Source of the DNA: a bacterium
GTDB lineage: Bacteria > Chloroflexota > Dormibacteria > UBA8260 > Bog-877
Length of the DNA stretch: 5,822 nucleotides
Reading direction: 5' to 3'
Assembly: GCA_021802115.1 (NCBI GenBank)
Contig: JAKABA010000239.1
Span: forward strand, 1-5,822
The notes below the pieces were generated by a model. It searched no databases, was not told the origin of the DNA, and was given only the letters and a program-made list of their open reading frames with translations. The translations under genes were made by a program, and so were the position numbers. Below, in pieces: positions 1 through 5,448 of the stretch. Positions within the stretch are counted from its first letter, which is position 1; each line of letters opens with the position of its first letter.

Positions 1-212
1 GCCCGGCTCAGCGCCCCGCTGTTGACATTGGAGAGAGCGACCAGCCCGGCCAGACTGAACAGGGTGAGGGGGATGAGGGCGACCGCCAGCATCGACGCCA
101 GCAGACGGCGGCGGATGCTGAGACCGTTCCAGCGTTCCGACAGAGCCCCGTGCGCGCGCGCGATCCCGCCCCGGGACCATCGCTCAGAGTCGCGGCCGGC
201 GGTGTTCTTCAT
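1..212 (-). CDS. N-terminus of a membrane protein, probably a sensor or signal-transduction protein (partial, runs off the window)
   Basis: Only the first 70 codons are visible; the rest lies beyond base 1. The product starts with about 34 mostly polar, arginine-rich residues (MKNTAGRDSERW...), then a short basic stretch (SIRRR, about residues 36-40), then one strongly hydrophobic helix (LLASMLAVALIPLTLFSLAG, about 41-60, possibly continuing to 66), then a polar segment (SNVNSGALS). A basic cytoplasmic lead, one helix and then an extracytoplasmic region is the usual opening of sensor histidine kinases, HAMP-containing PP2C phosphatases and chemoreceptors. No diagnostic domain is in view, so the class is an inference. 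The ATG at 212-210 is preceded in frame by a TGA at 224-222, so the start cannot lie far upstream. The gene has only a weak Shine-Dalgarno of its own, but overlaps a small upstream ORF that has a strong one. It lies 89 bp downstream of ilvE on the same strand. Confidence 0.6.
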   Translation of the reverse strand, partial: MKNTAGRDSERWSRGGIARAHGALSERWNGLSIRRRLLASMLAVALIPLTLFSLAGLVALSNVNSGALSR

Positions 213-244
213 CAGCCATTCTCAACCTGCGGTGAGGTGCTCAT
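212..244 (-). CDS. possible 10-codon leader ORF coupled to the downstream membrane protein
   Basis: ATG at 244-242 begins a ten-residue ORF (MSTSPQVENG) that ends in TGA at 214-212. The last base of this stop is the first base of the membrane-protein start codon (TGATG). A near-ideal Shine-Dalgarno, GGGGAGG at 255-249, sits four bases before the ATG. This is much better than anything in front of the larger gene. The arrangement fits a short leader peptide whose translation delivers ribosomes to the next start. The peptide has no run of one amino acid that would suggest classical attenuation. Alternatively the two reading frames were once one N-terminus now split by an indel, or the ORF is chance beside a displaced Shine-Dalgarno. 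Nothing in the peptide itself indicates a function. Confidence 0.4.
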   Translation of the reverse strand: MSTSPQVENG

Positions 245-248
245 CCTA

Positions 249-255
249 CCTCCCC
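249..255 (-). promoter_or_regulatory. strong Shine-Dalgarno (GGGGAGG)
   Basis: On the minus strand, GGGGAGG is followed by TAGG and then ATG (244-242). Its spacing suits the small leader ORF. It is 36 bases from the membrane-protein ATG at 212, too far to serve that start directly. It is the main reason to take the leader ORF seriously. Confidence 0.55.
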
Positions 256-281
256 GAGTGAGCCCCCGCGATTGCCACCCA

Positions 282-300
282 AGTGCGGAAGCGTCGCACT
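282..300 (-). terminator. weak terminator-like hairpin just after ilvE
   Basis: A perfect 6-bp inverted repeat (AGTGCG / CGCACT) with a 7-base loop begins one base after the ilvE stop codon. On the minus strand the stem is followed by TGGGTGG and not by a T-run, so it is not a convincing intrinsic terminator. It may act as a 3' stabilising stem, a leaky terminator, or nothing. The next gene on the same strand starts about 70 bases further on, so read-through is possible. Confidence 0.3.
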
Positions 301-301
301 G

Positions 302-1312
302 TCAGTAGACGGGCAGGCACCACTCCCGGTACTTCTCCAGCTCTCCCCTGACCGCCTGGAAGTAGAGGCTCTCCAGCTGGCGCGCGTACGGCCCGGGCAC
401 CCCCTGGCCGACCGGCCGGGTGTCGATCTCCACCACCGGCGAGAGCTGGGCTCCCGTGCCGCACAGGACCACCTCGTCGGCCACGTAGAGCTCGGTGCGG
501 TCGATGGAGCGCTCCACGACCGGCAGCCCCAGCTCCTCGGTCCAGAGCTGGATCACGGTCGCCCTGGTGATCCCCTCCAGGATGTTGTCGGAGACCGCGG
601 GGGTGATCAGGCAACCCTTGCGGATGATGAATATGTTCTCCGCCGATCCCTCGCTCACGTGGCCGTCCTGCCCCAGCACGATCGCCTCGTCGTAGCCGTT
701 GTCAAACGCCTCGGACTTGGCCAGCGCCGAGTTGATGTAGGTGCCGGTTATCTTGGCCCTGGCCGGCGCCATGTTGTCATCCACCCGGCGCCAGGAGGAG
801 ACCATGCAGCGGCTGCCCTGGCTGGCCTCGATGTAGTTGCCGAATGGCTGCGCGTAGATGAGGAACGCGTCCTCCAGGTTGTGCAGCCTGACCCCTATCT
901 CCTCCGACGACTTGTAGGCGAGAGGGCGGATGTAGACATCGCTGGTGAAGCGATTGCGGCGGAGCAGCTCGACCGTGGTCGAGCAGAGCTCGTCCACCCC
1001 CATGGGCAGCTTCATCTTCAGGATCCCGGTCGACTGGGTGAGCCGCTGGTAGTGCTCCTCGGCCCGGAACACGAAGAGCTGCCGCTGCTGCGCGTTCCAG
1101 TAGGCGCGGATCCCTTCGAAGCAGCCGGTGCCGTAGTGGAGAGCGTGGGTCATCGGGCCCAGATGGCAGTCCCGGTAGCGGCGCAGTTCGCCGTTGAAGT
1201 AGACCCAGGCGAGGTCGCGCTCGAAGGGGGTCGCCGCCTCCCCTGGCGCCGGGGGCCCAATCGGCTCCAGCACCATCTGGGCGGATCCCGCGCTCGATTC
1301 CTGGGCGTCCAT
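302..1312 (-). CDS. ilvE: branched-chain amino acid aminotransferase (IlvE type)
   Basis: A cytoplasmic PLP enzyme of fold-type IV that transfers the amino group between glutamate and the 2-oxo acids of leucine, isoleucine and valine: the last step of their synthesis and the first of their breakdown. The 336-residue product is a usual family length. Visible family motifs are HYGTGCFEGIRAY (59-71), the PLP-lysine region AKITGTYINSALAKSEA with the likely Schiff-base lysine at K187, SEGSAENIF (220-228), the phosphate-binding GITRATVI (247-254), and ADEVVLCGTGAQLSPV (278-293). HYGTGCFEGIRAY favours BCAT over D-amino-acid transaminase or aminodeoxychorismate lyase. The ATG at 1312 is chosen because AGGAGGG lies four bases upstream; the longer frame to 1354 would add 14 residues without a Shine-Dalgarno and would run into the likely promoter. 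No other ilv or leu gene is in view, so it appears to stand apart from the biosynthetic operon. It is divergent from yvcK. Confidence 0.93.
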   Translation of the reverse strand: MDAQESSAGSAQMVLEPIGPPAPGEAATPFERDLAWVYFNGELRRYRDCHLGPMTHALHYGTGCFEGIRAYWNAQQRQLFVFRAEEHYQRLTQSTGILKMKLPMGVDELCSTTVELLRRNRFTSDVYIRPLAYKSSEEIGVRLHNLEDAFLIYAQPFGNYIEASQGSRCMVSSWRRVDDNMAPARAKITGTYINSALAKSEAFDNGYDEAIVLGQDGHVSEGSAENIFIIRKGCLITPAVSDNILEGITRATVIQLWTEELGLPVVERSIDRTELYVADEVVLCGTGAQLSPVVEIDTRPVGQGVPGPYARQLESLYFQAVRGELEKYREWCLPVY

Positions 1313-1316
1313 GGCA

Positions 1317-1323
1317 CCCTCCT
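1317..1323 (-). promoter_or_regulatory. ilvE Shine-Dalgarno (AGGAGGG)
   Basis: AGGAGGG on the minus strand, followed by TGCC and then the ATG at 1312-1310. This decides the ilvE start against the upstream in-frame alternative at 1354. Confidence 0.8.
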
Positions 1324-1352
1324 GAAAGTGCTCTGGCCGTGCGGCCCAGACC

Positions 1353-1358
1353 ACTATA
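1353..1358 (-). promoter_or_regulatory. candidate -10 box for ilvE (TATAGT)
   Basis: TATAGT on the minus strand is close to the TATAAT consensus and stands out in GC-rich DNA. It predicts a transcript start near 1346 and a 5' leader of about 34 bases that contains the Shine-Dalgarno. No good -35 hexamer is seen 16-18 bases upstream, where the sequence reads around CAGCCG, so the promoter would need an activator or a relaxed sigma factor. The predicted 5' end coincides with a small GGCCG/CGGCC inverted repeat (1335-1346). Confidence 0.45.
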
Positions 1359-1423
1359 CGGCGGGTCCCGGCGAACGGCTGGGAGAGCTTGCGGCCGCGG
1401 TTGGGCGGGCGCAGCGGTGGTAC

Positions 1424-1437
1424 GATTCCGCGGAATC
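1424..1437. promoter_or_regulatory. perfect 14-bp palindrome abutting the yvcK start; candidate operator
   Basis: GATTCCGCGGAATC reads identically on both strands and ends at the base before the yvcK ATG (1438). It overlaps a TACGAT (1421-1426) that could serve as a -10 box for yvcK, giving a transcript start near 1433 and an almost leaderless mRNA. A dimeric repressor bound here would cover that promoter. As RNA it could form only a 5-bp stem with a CGCG loop. The regulator is unknown; operator function is inferred from symmetry and position alone. Confidence 0.4.
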
Positions 1438-2724
1438 ATGCGAACGCCACGTCTTAGTTCGGGCGTGACGCGTTGGCTGGTCCCGGGCCTCCACGTTAAG
1501 CGGTGGTTGGGGGTCACCATCTTTGCGGTCGTGGCGATCAGCCTGGGCATCAGCTACGCCTTGCGCGACTTCTACCTCCATGCCCGGCTGCCCGCCTACA
1601 CCTATTCTTTGACCCTCCAGTTCTGGCCGCGCTGGGTCAGGGCGGCGATCTTCGCCGGCGTGGGTCTGGTGCTGCTCGGCCTCGGCCTCTACAAGCTCAC
1701 CGCCTCGTTGCTGAGCCCCTTCCCCGGGGGCAACAAGGCGCTGGTGGAACGTCTCTACGACTTCCGCCGGCTGCGGAAGGGACCCCGGATCGTGGCCATC
1801 GGCGGCGGCACCGGGCTCTCCACCCTGCTTAGGGGGATCAAGCGTCACAGCGGCAACATCACCGCCCTGGTCACGGTCGCCGACGACGGGGGCAGCTCCG
1901 GCCGCCTGCGGCAGGAGTATCGGGTGCTGCCCCCGGGGGACTTCCGGCAGTGCCTGACCGCGCTGGCCGACGTGGAGCCGCTGATGACCGAGCTCTTCCA
2001 GTACCGCTTCGAGGAGGGCTCTCTCAGCGGCCACTCCTTCGGCAACCTCTTCATCATGGCGATGACCGCGGTGACCGGGGACTTCGAGCACGCGCTGAGG
2101 GAGTCGGGCCGGGTGCTGGCGGTCAGGGGCCAGATCGTGCCGTCCACGCTGGAGAGCGTGACCCTGTGCGCGGTCTCCGGCGAGGAGGTGCTGGTCGGGG
2201 AGTCCCAGGTGCCGACCGGCAAGGAGCCCATCGGCCACGTCTTTTTGGTGCCCGAGCATCCCCAGCTCAACCCCGAGGCCCAGCTGGCGATCATGAACGC
2301 CGAGATGATCGTGGTCGGGCCGGGCAGCCTCTACACCAGCCTGCTCCCCAACCTCCTGGTGGACGGCATGGTGGACAGCCTGCGCAGCTCACCCGCGCTC
2401 AAGGTCTACGTCTGCAACGTCGCCACCCAGGCTGGCGAGACCGGCGGGTACTCGATCCACGATCATGTGGAGACGCTGGAGCGCTACGTGGGGCCCGACC
2501 TCTTCGACGTGGTGGTCGCCAACAGCAACCTCAGCCTGCCCCTGTCGCCGGCGGCGGTGGAGGCGGGCATCCGGCGCGTCACCTTCGACCGCAAGCGGCT
2601 GGTGGGCCACGGCGGCCGGCCACGGTACATCCTGGCGGACCTCGCCAGCCCCCGGCTGACCACCCACCACGACCCGGACAAGCTGGCCCAGATCCTGATG
2701 AAGCGGGTCTGGGGTCGCGCCTGA
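1438..2724 (+). CDS. yvcK: YvcK/CofD-like protein with N-terminal membrane anchor
   Basis: The 428-residue product has the CofD/YvcK fold from about residue 116 onward: GGGTGLSTLLRG (122-133), TVADDGGSSGRLR (146-158), PPGDFRQCLTAL (165-176), SGHSFGNL (197-204) and VGPGSLYTSLLPN (293-305). These fit YvcK, a UDP-GlcNAc-binding factor affecting cell-wall metabolism and gluconeogenic growth, better than the coenzyme F420 enzyme CofD. No other F420 gene is present. Ahead of it are two predicted membrane helices (about 23-41 and 68-88) absent from the short Bacillus-type protein, which would tether the binding domain to the inner membrane face. The ATG at 1438 is a choice: no clear Shine-Dalgarno precedes it, and in-frame GTGs at 1339, 1417 and 1465 are alternatives. 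The 1339 version would overlap the ilvE promoter. The usual neighbours rapZ and whiA are absent. The gene converges on ddl with one base between the stops. Confidence 0.9.
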   Translation: MRTPRLSSGVTRWLVPGLHVKRWLGVTIFAVVAISLGISYALRDFYLHARLPAYTYSLTLQFWPRWVRAAIFAGVGLVLLGLGLYKLTASLLSPFPGGNKALVERLYDFRRLRKGPRIVAIGGGTGLSTLLRGIKRHSGNITALVTVADDGGSSGRLRQEYRVLPPGDFRQCLTALADVEPLMTELFQYRFEEGSLSGHSFGNLFIMAMTAVTGDFEHALRESGRVLAVRGQIVPSTLESVTLCAVSGEEVLVGESQVPTGKEPIGHVFLVPEHPQLNPEAQLAIMNAEMIVVGPGSLYTSLLPNLLVDGMVDSLRSSPALKVYVCNVATQAGETGGYSIHDHVETLERYVGPDLFDVVVANSNLSLPLSPAAVEAGIRRVTFDRKRLVGHGGRPRYILADLASPRLTTHHDPDKLAQILMKRVWGRA

Positions 2725-2725
2725 G

Positions 2726-3871
2726 CTACCGCTTGCCCAGCAGCGCGTCCTCCGCCAGCAGGTTGCCGGGCAGGACCGCCTGCAGCTCGGCCGGAGGCGC
2801 CAGCGCCTCCCTCACCAGATCCTCCAGCAGGGTCGCGAAGTCGACCCCGCTGGCCTCCCAGAGGTAGAAGGCGAGCGAGCCGGGAATCGTGTTCACCTCG
2901 TTGACGAAGAGGTCGCCGTCCGCGGAGAGCAGGAAGTCGACGCGGGCCGTGCCCCGGCATCCGAGGAGCATGAAGGCCGCCTGCGAGAGCCTCTGAATCT
3001 CCTGGCGCAGCTCAGGGGAGATCGCGGCGGGCAGCTCGCGGCGGGCGTCCCCCTTGCCACTTTCTGCCTCGGACTTGGGAAGCAGCTGACCCTGGGGAGC
3101 GTACTTGTCGGAGTAGGAGAGGACCCCGGTGCCCTTGAGCGGCCGCTCCACCTCGGAGACCGCGGGGGCCCCCGAGGACCTCACCGCGCAGTTGAGGTCC
3201 TGCGCCCCCTCGACCGCGGGCTCCACGACCACCTCCGAGTCGAACTGGAAGGCGAGCGTGATCGCATCCTCGAGCTCGGCCTCGGCGGTGACCAGGCTCA
3301 CCCCGATGCTGGAGCCGCTCCGGTTGGGTTTGACCACCAGCGGCAGGGGCATGTCCGCGGCCGCCGCTCTCGCCTGCTCCGACCCCCGGGCCAAGCGGGC
3401 CGGCACCACCGGCAGACCCTGAGCCTGCAGGAGCTGCTTGGAGCGGAATTTGTCCATCGCCAGCGCCCCCGCCAGGACCCCGGCCCCGACGGTGGGGATG
3501 CGCGCCACCTCCGCCAGGGCCGCCAGCACCCCGTCCTCACCGTGACCACCGTGGGTGAGAGGGAAGAGCACGTCCACCGCCAGCTCCCGAGCCGGTCGCA
3601 GCCGGGAGGGAGCGCCCTGGCGGAGAGCGCCCGCATCCAGGTCCAGGCTCAGCGGCTCCCCTTCCTCCGGCAGCCCACGGCGGAAGGTGGACAGCTCCGA
3701 GAAGGCGGGGTCGGTCAGCCACCGCCCCTGCTTGGTGATGTAGACAGGCACCACCCGGGCGCCCAGCTGGGCCAGCACCGGCATCGCCTGGCAGGCGGTG
3801 ATCACGCTGATCTCGTGCTCCGGCGACACCCCGCCAAAGATCGCCGCGATCCGCACCCCCTGCAGGCTCAC
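2726..3871 (-). CDS. ddl: D-alanine--D-alanine ligase
   Basis: A cytoplasmic ATP-grasp enzyme that joins two D-alanines, using ATP, to make the dipeptide terminus of peptidoglycan precursors. At 381 residues it is slightly longer than the roughly 300-370 usual for Ddl. Motifs in order: GGVSPEHEISV (13-23), HGGHGEDG (107-114), MDKFRSK (139-145), KPNRSGSSIGVS (181-192), SYSDKY (252-257), ARVDF (309-313) and NEVNTIPGSLAFYLWE (324-339). D312, E325 and N327 are the expected metal ligands. K256-Y257 corresponds to the Lys-Tyr pair of E. coli DdlB; the retained tyrosine argues for D-Ala-D-Ala over D-Ala-D-Lac. The loop after it is lengthened, polar and charged (about 258-280). The start is a GTG whose first four bases (GTGA) overlap the stop of the upstream ligase, with GGGAG five bases before it. 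It is the last gene of the operon and supplies the dipeptide used by a MurF reaction. Confidence 0.92.
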   Translation of the reverse strand: MSLQGVRIAAIFGGVSPEHEISVITACQAMPVLAQLGARVVPVYITKQGRWLTDPAFSELSTFRRGLPEEGEPLSLDLDAGALRQGAPSRLRPARELAVDVLFPLTHGGHGEDGVLAALAEVARIPTVGAGVLAGALAMDKFRSKQLLQAQGLPVVPARLARGSEQARAAAADMPLPLVVKPNRSGSSIGVSLVTAEAELEDAITLAFQFDSEVVVEPAVEGAQDLNCAVRSSGAPAVSEVERPLKGTGVLSYSDKYAPQGQLLPKSEAESGKGDARRELPAAISPELRQEIQRLSQAAFMLLGCRGTARVDFLLSADGDLFVNEVNTIPGSLAFYLWEASGVDFATLLEDLVREALAPPAELQAVLPGNLLAEDALLGKR

Positions 3872-5448
3872 CGGGTCTCCCGGTACTGGTCGGGGAGGTC
3901 GTTCTCGAAGAGGACCACGCTGCCCGCCCCGGCGAACTCCGGCAGCAGCGCCTGGGCCCCGGCCAGGTCATCCACCACGCTCATCTGTGCCTTGGGGTAG
4001 CCCGCCTCCACCAGCCCCCGGCCGACCCCGGCGGAGTGGCGCGGCCCCACCAGGATCACATGGGTGCAGACCTGCGCCGCCCGCCTACCCAGATCGACCA
4101 TGCTCTGCTCCTGCTCGGAACCCAGCTCGACAAAGCCGGGGGTGACCAGGACCCGCCGCTCGCCGGGCAGGGCCCCCAGAAGTCGGAGCGCCTCGGCGGC
4201 GCCCTCTGGGTTGGAATTGTAGGAGTCGTCGATGATGGTGACCCCGTGGCTGCGGGTGACCTCGAGCCGGTGGGGGGCGCCCCGCAGGCCGGCCACCCGG
4301 GACGCCAGGGCCTGGGGGCTCTGCCCCAGCTCGACCGCGGCCGCCAGCGCGCAGAGCAGGTCCCGGAGCAGGTGGCTCCCGTACAGAGGCACCGTCATCG
4401 CGAAGTCCTCCCCCTCGCGGCCGCGAAGCCGGAATCTGGTTCCGGAGGCGTCGATCTCCTCACCCTCCAGCCACCAGCGGTCGCCAGGGCGCCCCACCTC
4501 CACCAGCCGCCCCCGCAGATGGCTGAGCAACACGTCCTTCTCCGCGATGTCGGAGGGCATCACCGCCAGCCCGTCCGCGGGGATGGACTCCAGCAGCTCC
4601 GACTTGGCCTCCGCGATCCGGCGGCGGCTGCCGAACCGCTCCAGGTGCATGAGGCCGATGGCGGTCAGGATCGCCGCCTGAGGATGGGTGAAGGAGCAGA
4701 TCTCGGCGATCTCGCCCACCCGGTAGGCTCCCATCTCGATCACCGCGGCCCAGTGCTCGTCCCGCAGCCCCTCGTTGATGGCTCGGCAGACTCCCAGGGT
4801 CGTGTTGAAGCTCTCCGGAGTGGCGAAACAGGGCCTGCCGGGTTCCTCCAGGAGCTGAGCCAGGAGCACCTTGGTGGTGGTCTTGCCATAGCTGCCGGTG
4901 ATCCCCACCACCAGGGGGTGACGCCGGTTCAGCCGGGCCTCGGCCGCCGCCATGAAGTGTCGGCGCTGAGCCGACTCGTAGGGCCCAAGGACAGTGACCG
5001 CCAACCCCAGGCTCAACGCCACCAGCACGTCCACCAGGCCGGCGGCGACCGCCCCCAGCCCACCCAGGCTGAAACCCAAGAGCAGGATGAGGTACGTGGC
5101 CGCGGCGGCCGTTGCCGCCAGCCGCTTGGCCCGCTGGGTCCAGCGCAACGACCCCCGGGCCGCGAACGGCCGGTAGAGGACCGCCGGGAGCAGCGCCGCC
5201 AGCAGCAGCGGAGCCGGCCGCCACTGGGACGGCACCAAAAGGCTCACGACCAGGAGGGCGATGCCTCCGGCGAGCAGGCCCAGCTGCCACCGCCGCCTGG
5301 CGACCAGCCGGCGCTCGGCGGCCGCCAGCAGCCGCGAGGGCAGGTACTCGTCCAGCTGAAACAGGTACAACCACCCCGCCAGCTGACGGAGTGAGGCCAC
5401 CAGGGCGACCAGCGCCAGCAGCGCCGCCTGCCAGAGGGGAAGACTCAC
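3868..5448 (-). CDS. membrane-anchored Mur ligase family protein, MurF-like
   Basis: The C-terminal two-thirds is a Mur ligase: P-loop GITGSYGKTTTK (182-193), TPESFNTTLGV (210-220), EMGAYRVGEIAEIC (238-251), HLERFGSRRRIAEAKSEL (268-285, with K282 at the likely carbamylated-lysine position), DDSYNSNPEGAAEAL (407-421), and the tail VVLFENDLPDQY (511-522). The DDSYNxNP and EMGA motifs are MurF-like (ADP-forming addition of D-Ala-D-Ala to UDP-MurNAc-tripeptide). The first 160 residues are not a MurF substrate domain. They hold about five membrane helices (near 4-20, 55-73, 77-94, 112-130, 133-154), with basic loops placing the ligase in the cytoplasm. I recall a poorly characterised family with this architecture and the same GSYGKT and FENDLPD motifs, so assignment as the essential MurF is uncertain. 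The start is GTG (5448) with GGAGG seven bases upstream, overlapping the hydrolase stop by GTGA; its own stop overlaps ddl in the same way. Confidence 0.85.
   Translation of the reverse strand: MSLPLWQAALLALVALVASLRQLAGWLYLFQLDEYLPSRLLAAAERRLVARRRWQLGLLAGGIALLVVSLLVPSQWRPAPLLLAALLPAVLYRPFAARGSLRWTQRAKRLAATAAAATYLILLLGFSLGGLGAVAAGLVDVLVALSLGLAVTVLGPYESAQRRHFMAAAEARLNRRHPLVVGITGSYGKTTTKVLLAQLLEEPGRPCFATPESFNTTLGVCRAINEGLRDEHWAAVIEMGAYRVGEIAEICSFTHPQAAILTAIGLMHLERFGSRRRIAEAKSELLESIPADGLAVMPSDIAEKDVLLSHLRGRLVEVGRPGDRWWLEGEEIDASGTRFRLRGREGEDFAMTVPLYGSHLLRDLLCALAAAVELGQSPQALASRVAGLRGAPHRLEVTRSHGVTIIDDSYNSNPEGAAEALRLLGALPGERRVLVTPGFVELGSEQEQSMVDLGRRAAQVCTHVILVGPRHSAGVGRGLVEAGYPKAQMSVVDDLAGAQALLPEFAGAGSVVLFENDLPDQYRETR
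3877..3881 (-). promoter_or_regulatory. Shine-Dalgarno for ddl (GGGAG), inside the Mur ligase coding sequence
   Basis: GGGAG on the minus strand lies five bases (ACCCG) before the GTG start of ddl at 3871-3869. It supports the overlapping GTG start over any internal one. Confidence 0.6.

Noticed and set aside
243..248. TAGGAT as a -10 box for the membrane protein
   Set aside because: It overlaps the spacer of the strong Shine-Dalgarno and the leader ATG, and no -35 lies at a suitable distance.
1313..1354. N-terminal extension of ilvE to 1354
   Set aside because: The ATG at 1312 has an excellent AGGAGGG site. The extension would start inside the TATAGT region and adds residues with no family match.
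1391..1398. GCGGCCGC palindrome (NotI site) in the divergent region
   Set aside because: An 8-bp GC-only palindrome is expected by chance in DNA this GC-rich and has no positional relation to a start or promoter.
1339..1437. N-terminal extension of yvcK from the GTG at 1339
   Set aside because: It would add 33 Arg/Gly-rich residues, run across the ilvE promoter region and lacks a Shine-Dalgarno. The ATG at 1438 precedes a sensible membrane anchor.
272..1468. Long plus-strand open frame (398 codons) opposite ilvE
   Set aside because: It lies antisense to a conserved aminotransferase with intact motifs, has Arg/Gly/Pro/Leu-rich composition typical of GC-rich shadow frames, and shows no recognisable domain.
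1438..2724. Assignment as CofD (2-phospho-L-lactate transferase of F420 synthesis)
   Set aside because: The TVADDGGSSGRLR and PPGDFRQ motifs and the SGHSFGNL region fit YvcK, and no other F420 gene is in view.
4036..5394. Long plus-strand open frame (452 codons) opposite the Mur ligase
   Set aside because: The product is dominated by Gln, Pro, Arg and Gly, the antisense reading of Leu/Ala/Gly-rich coding sequence. The opposite strand has clear Mur ligase motifs throughout.
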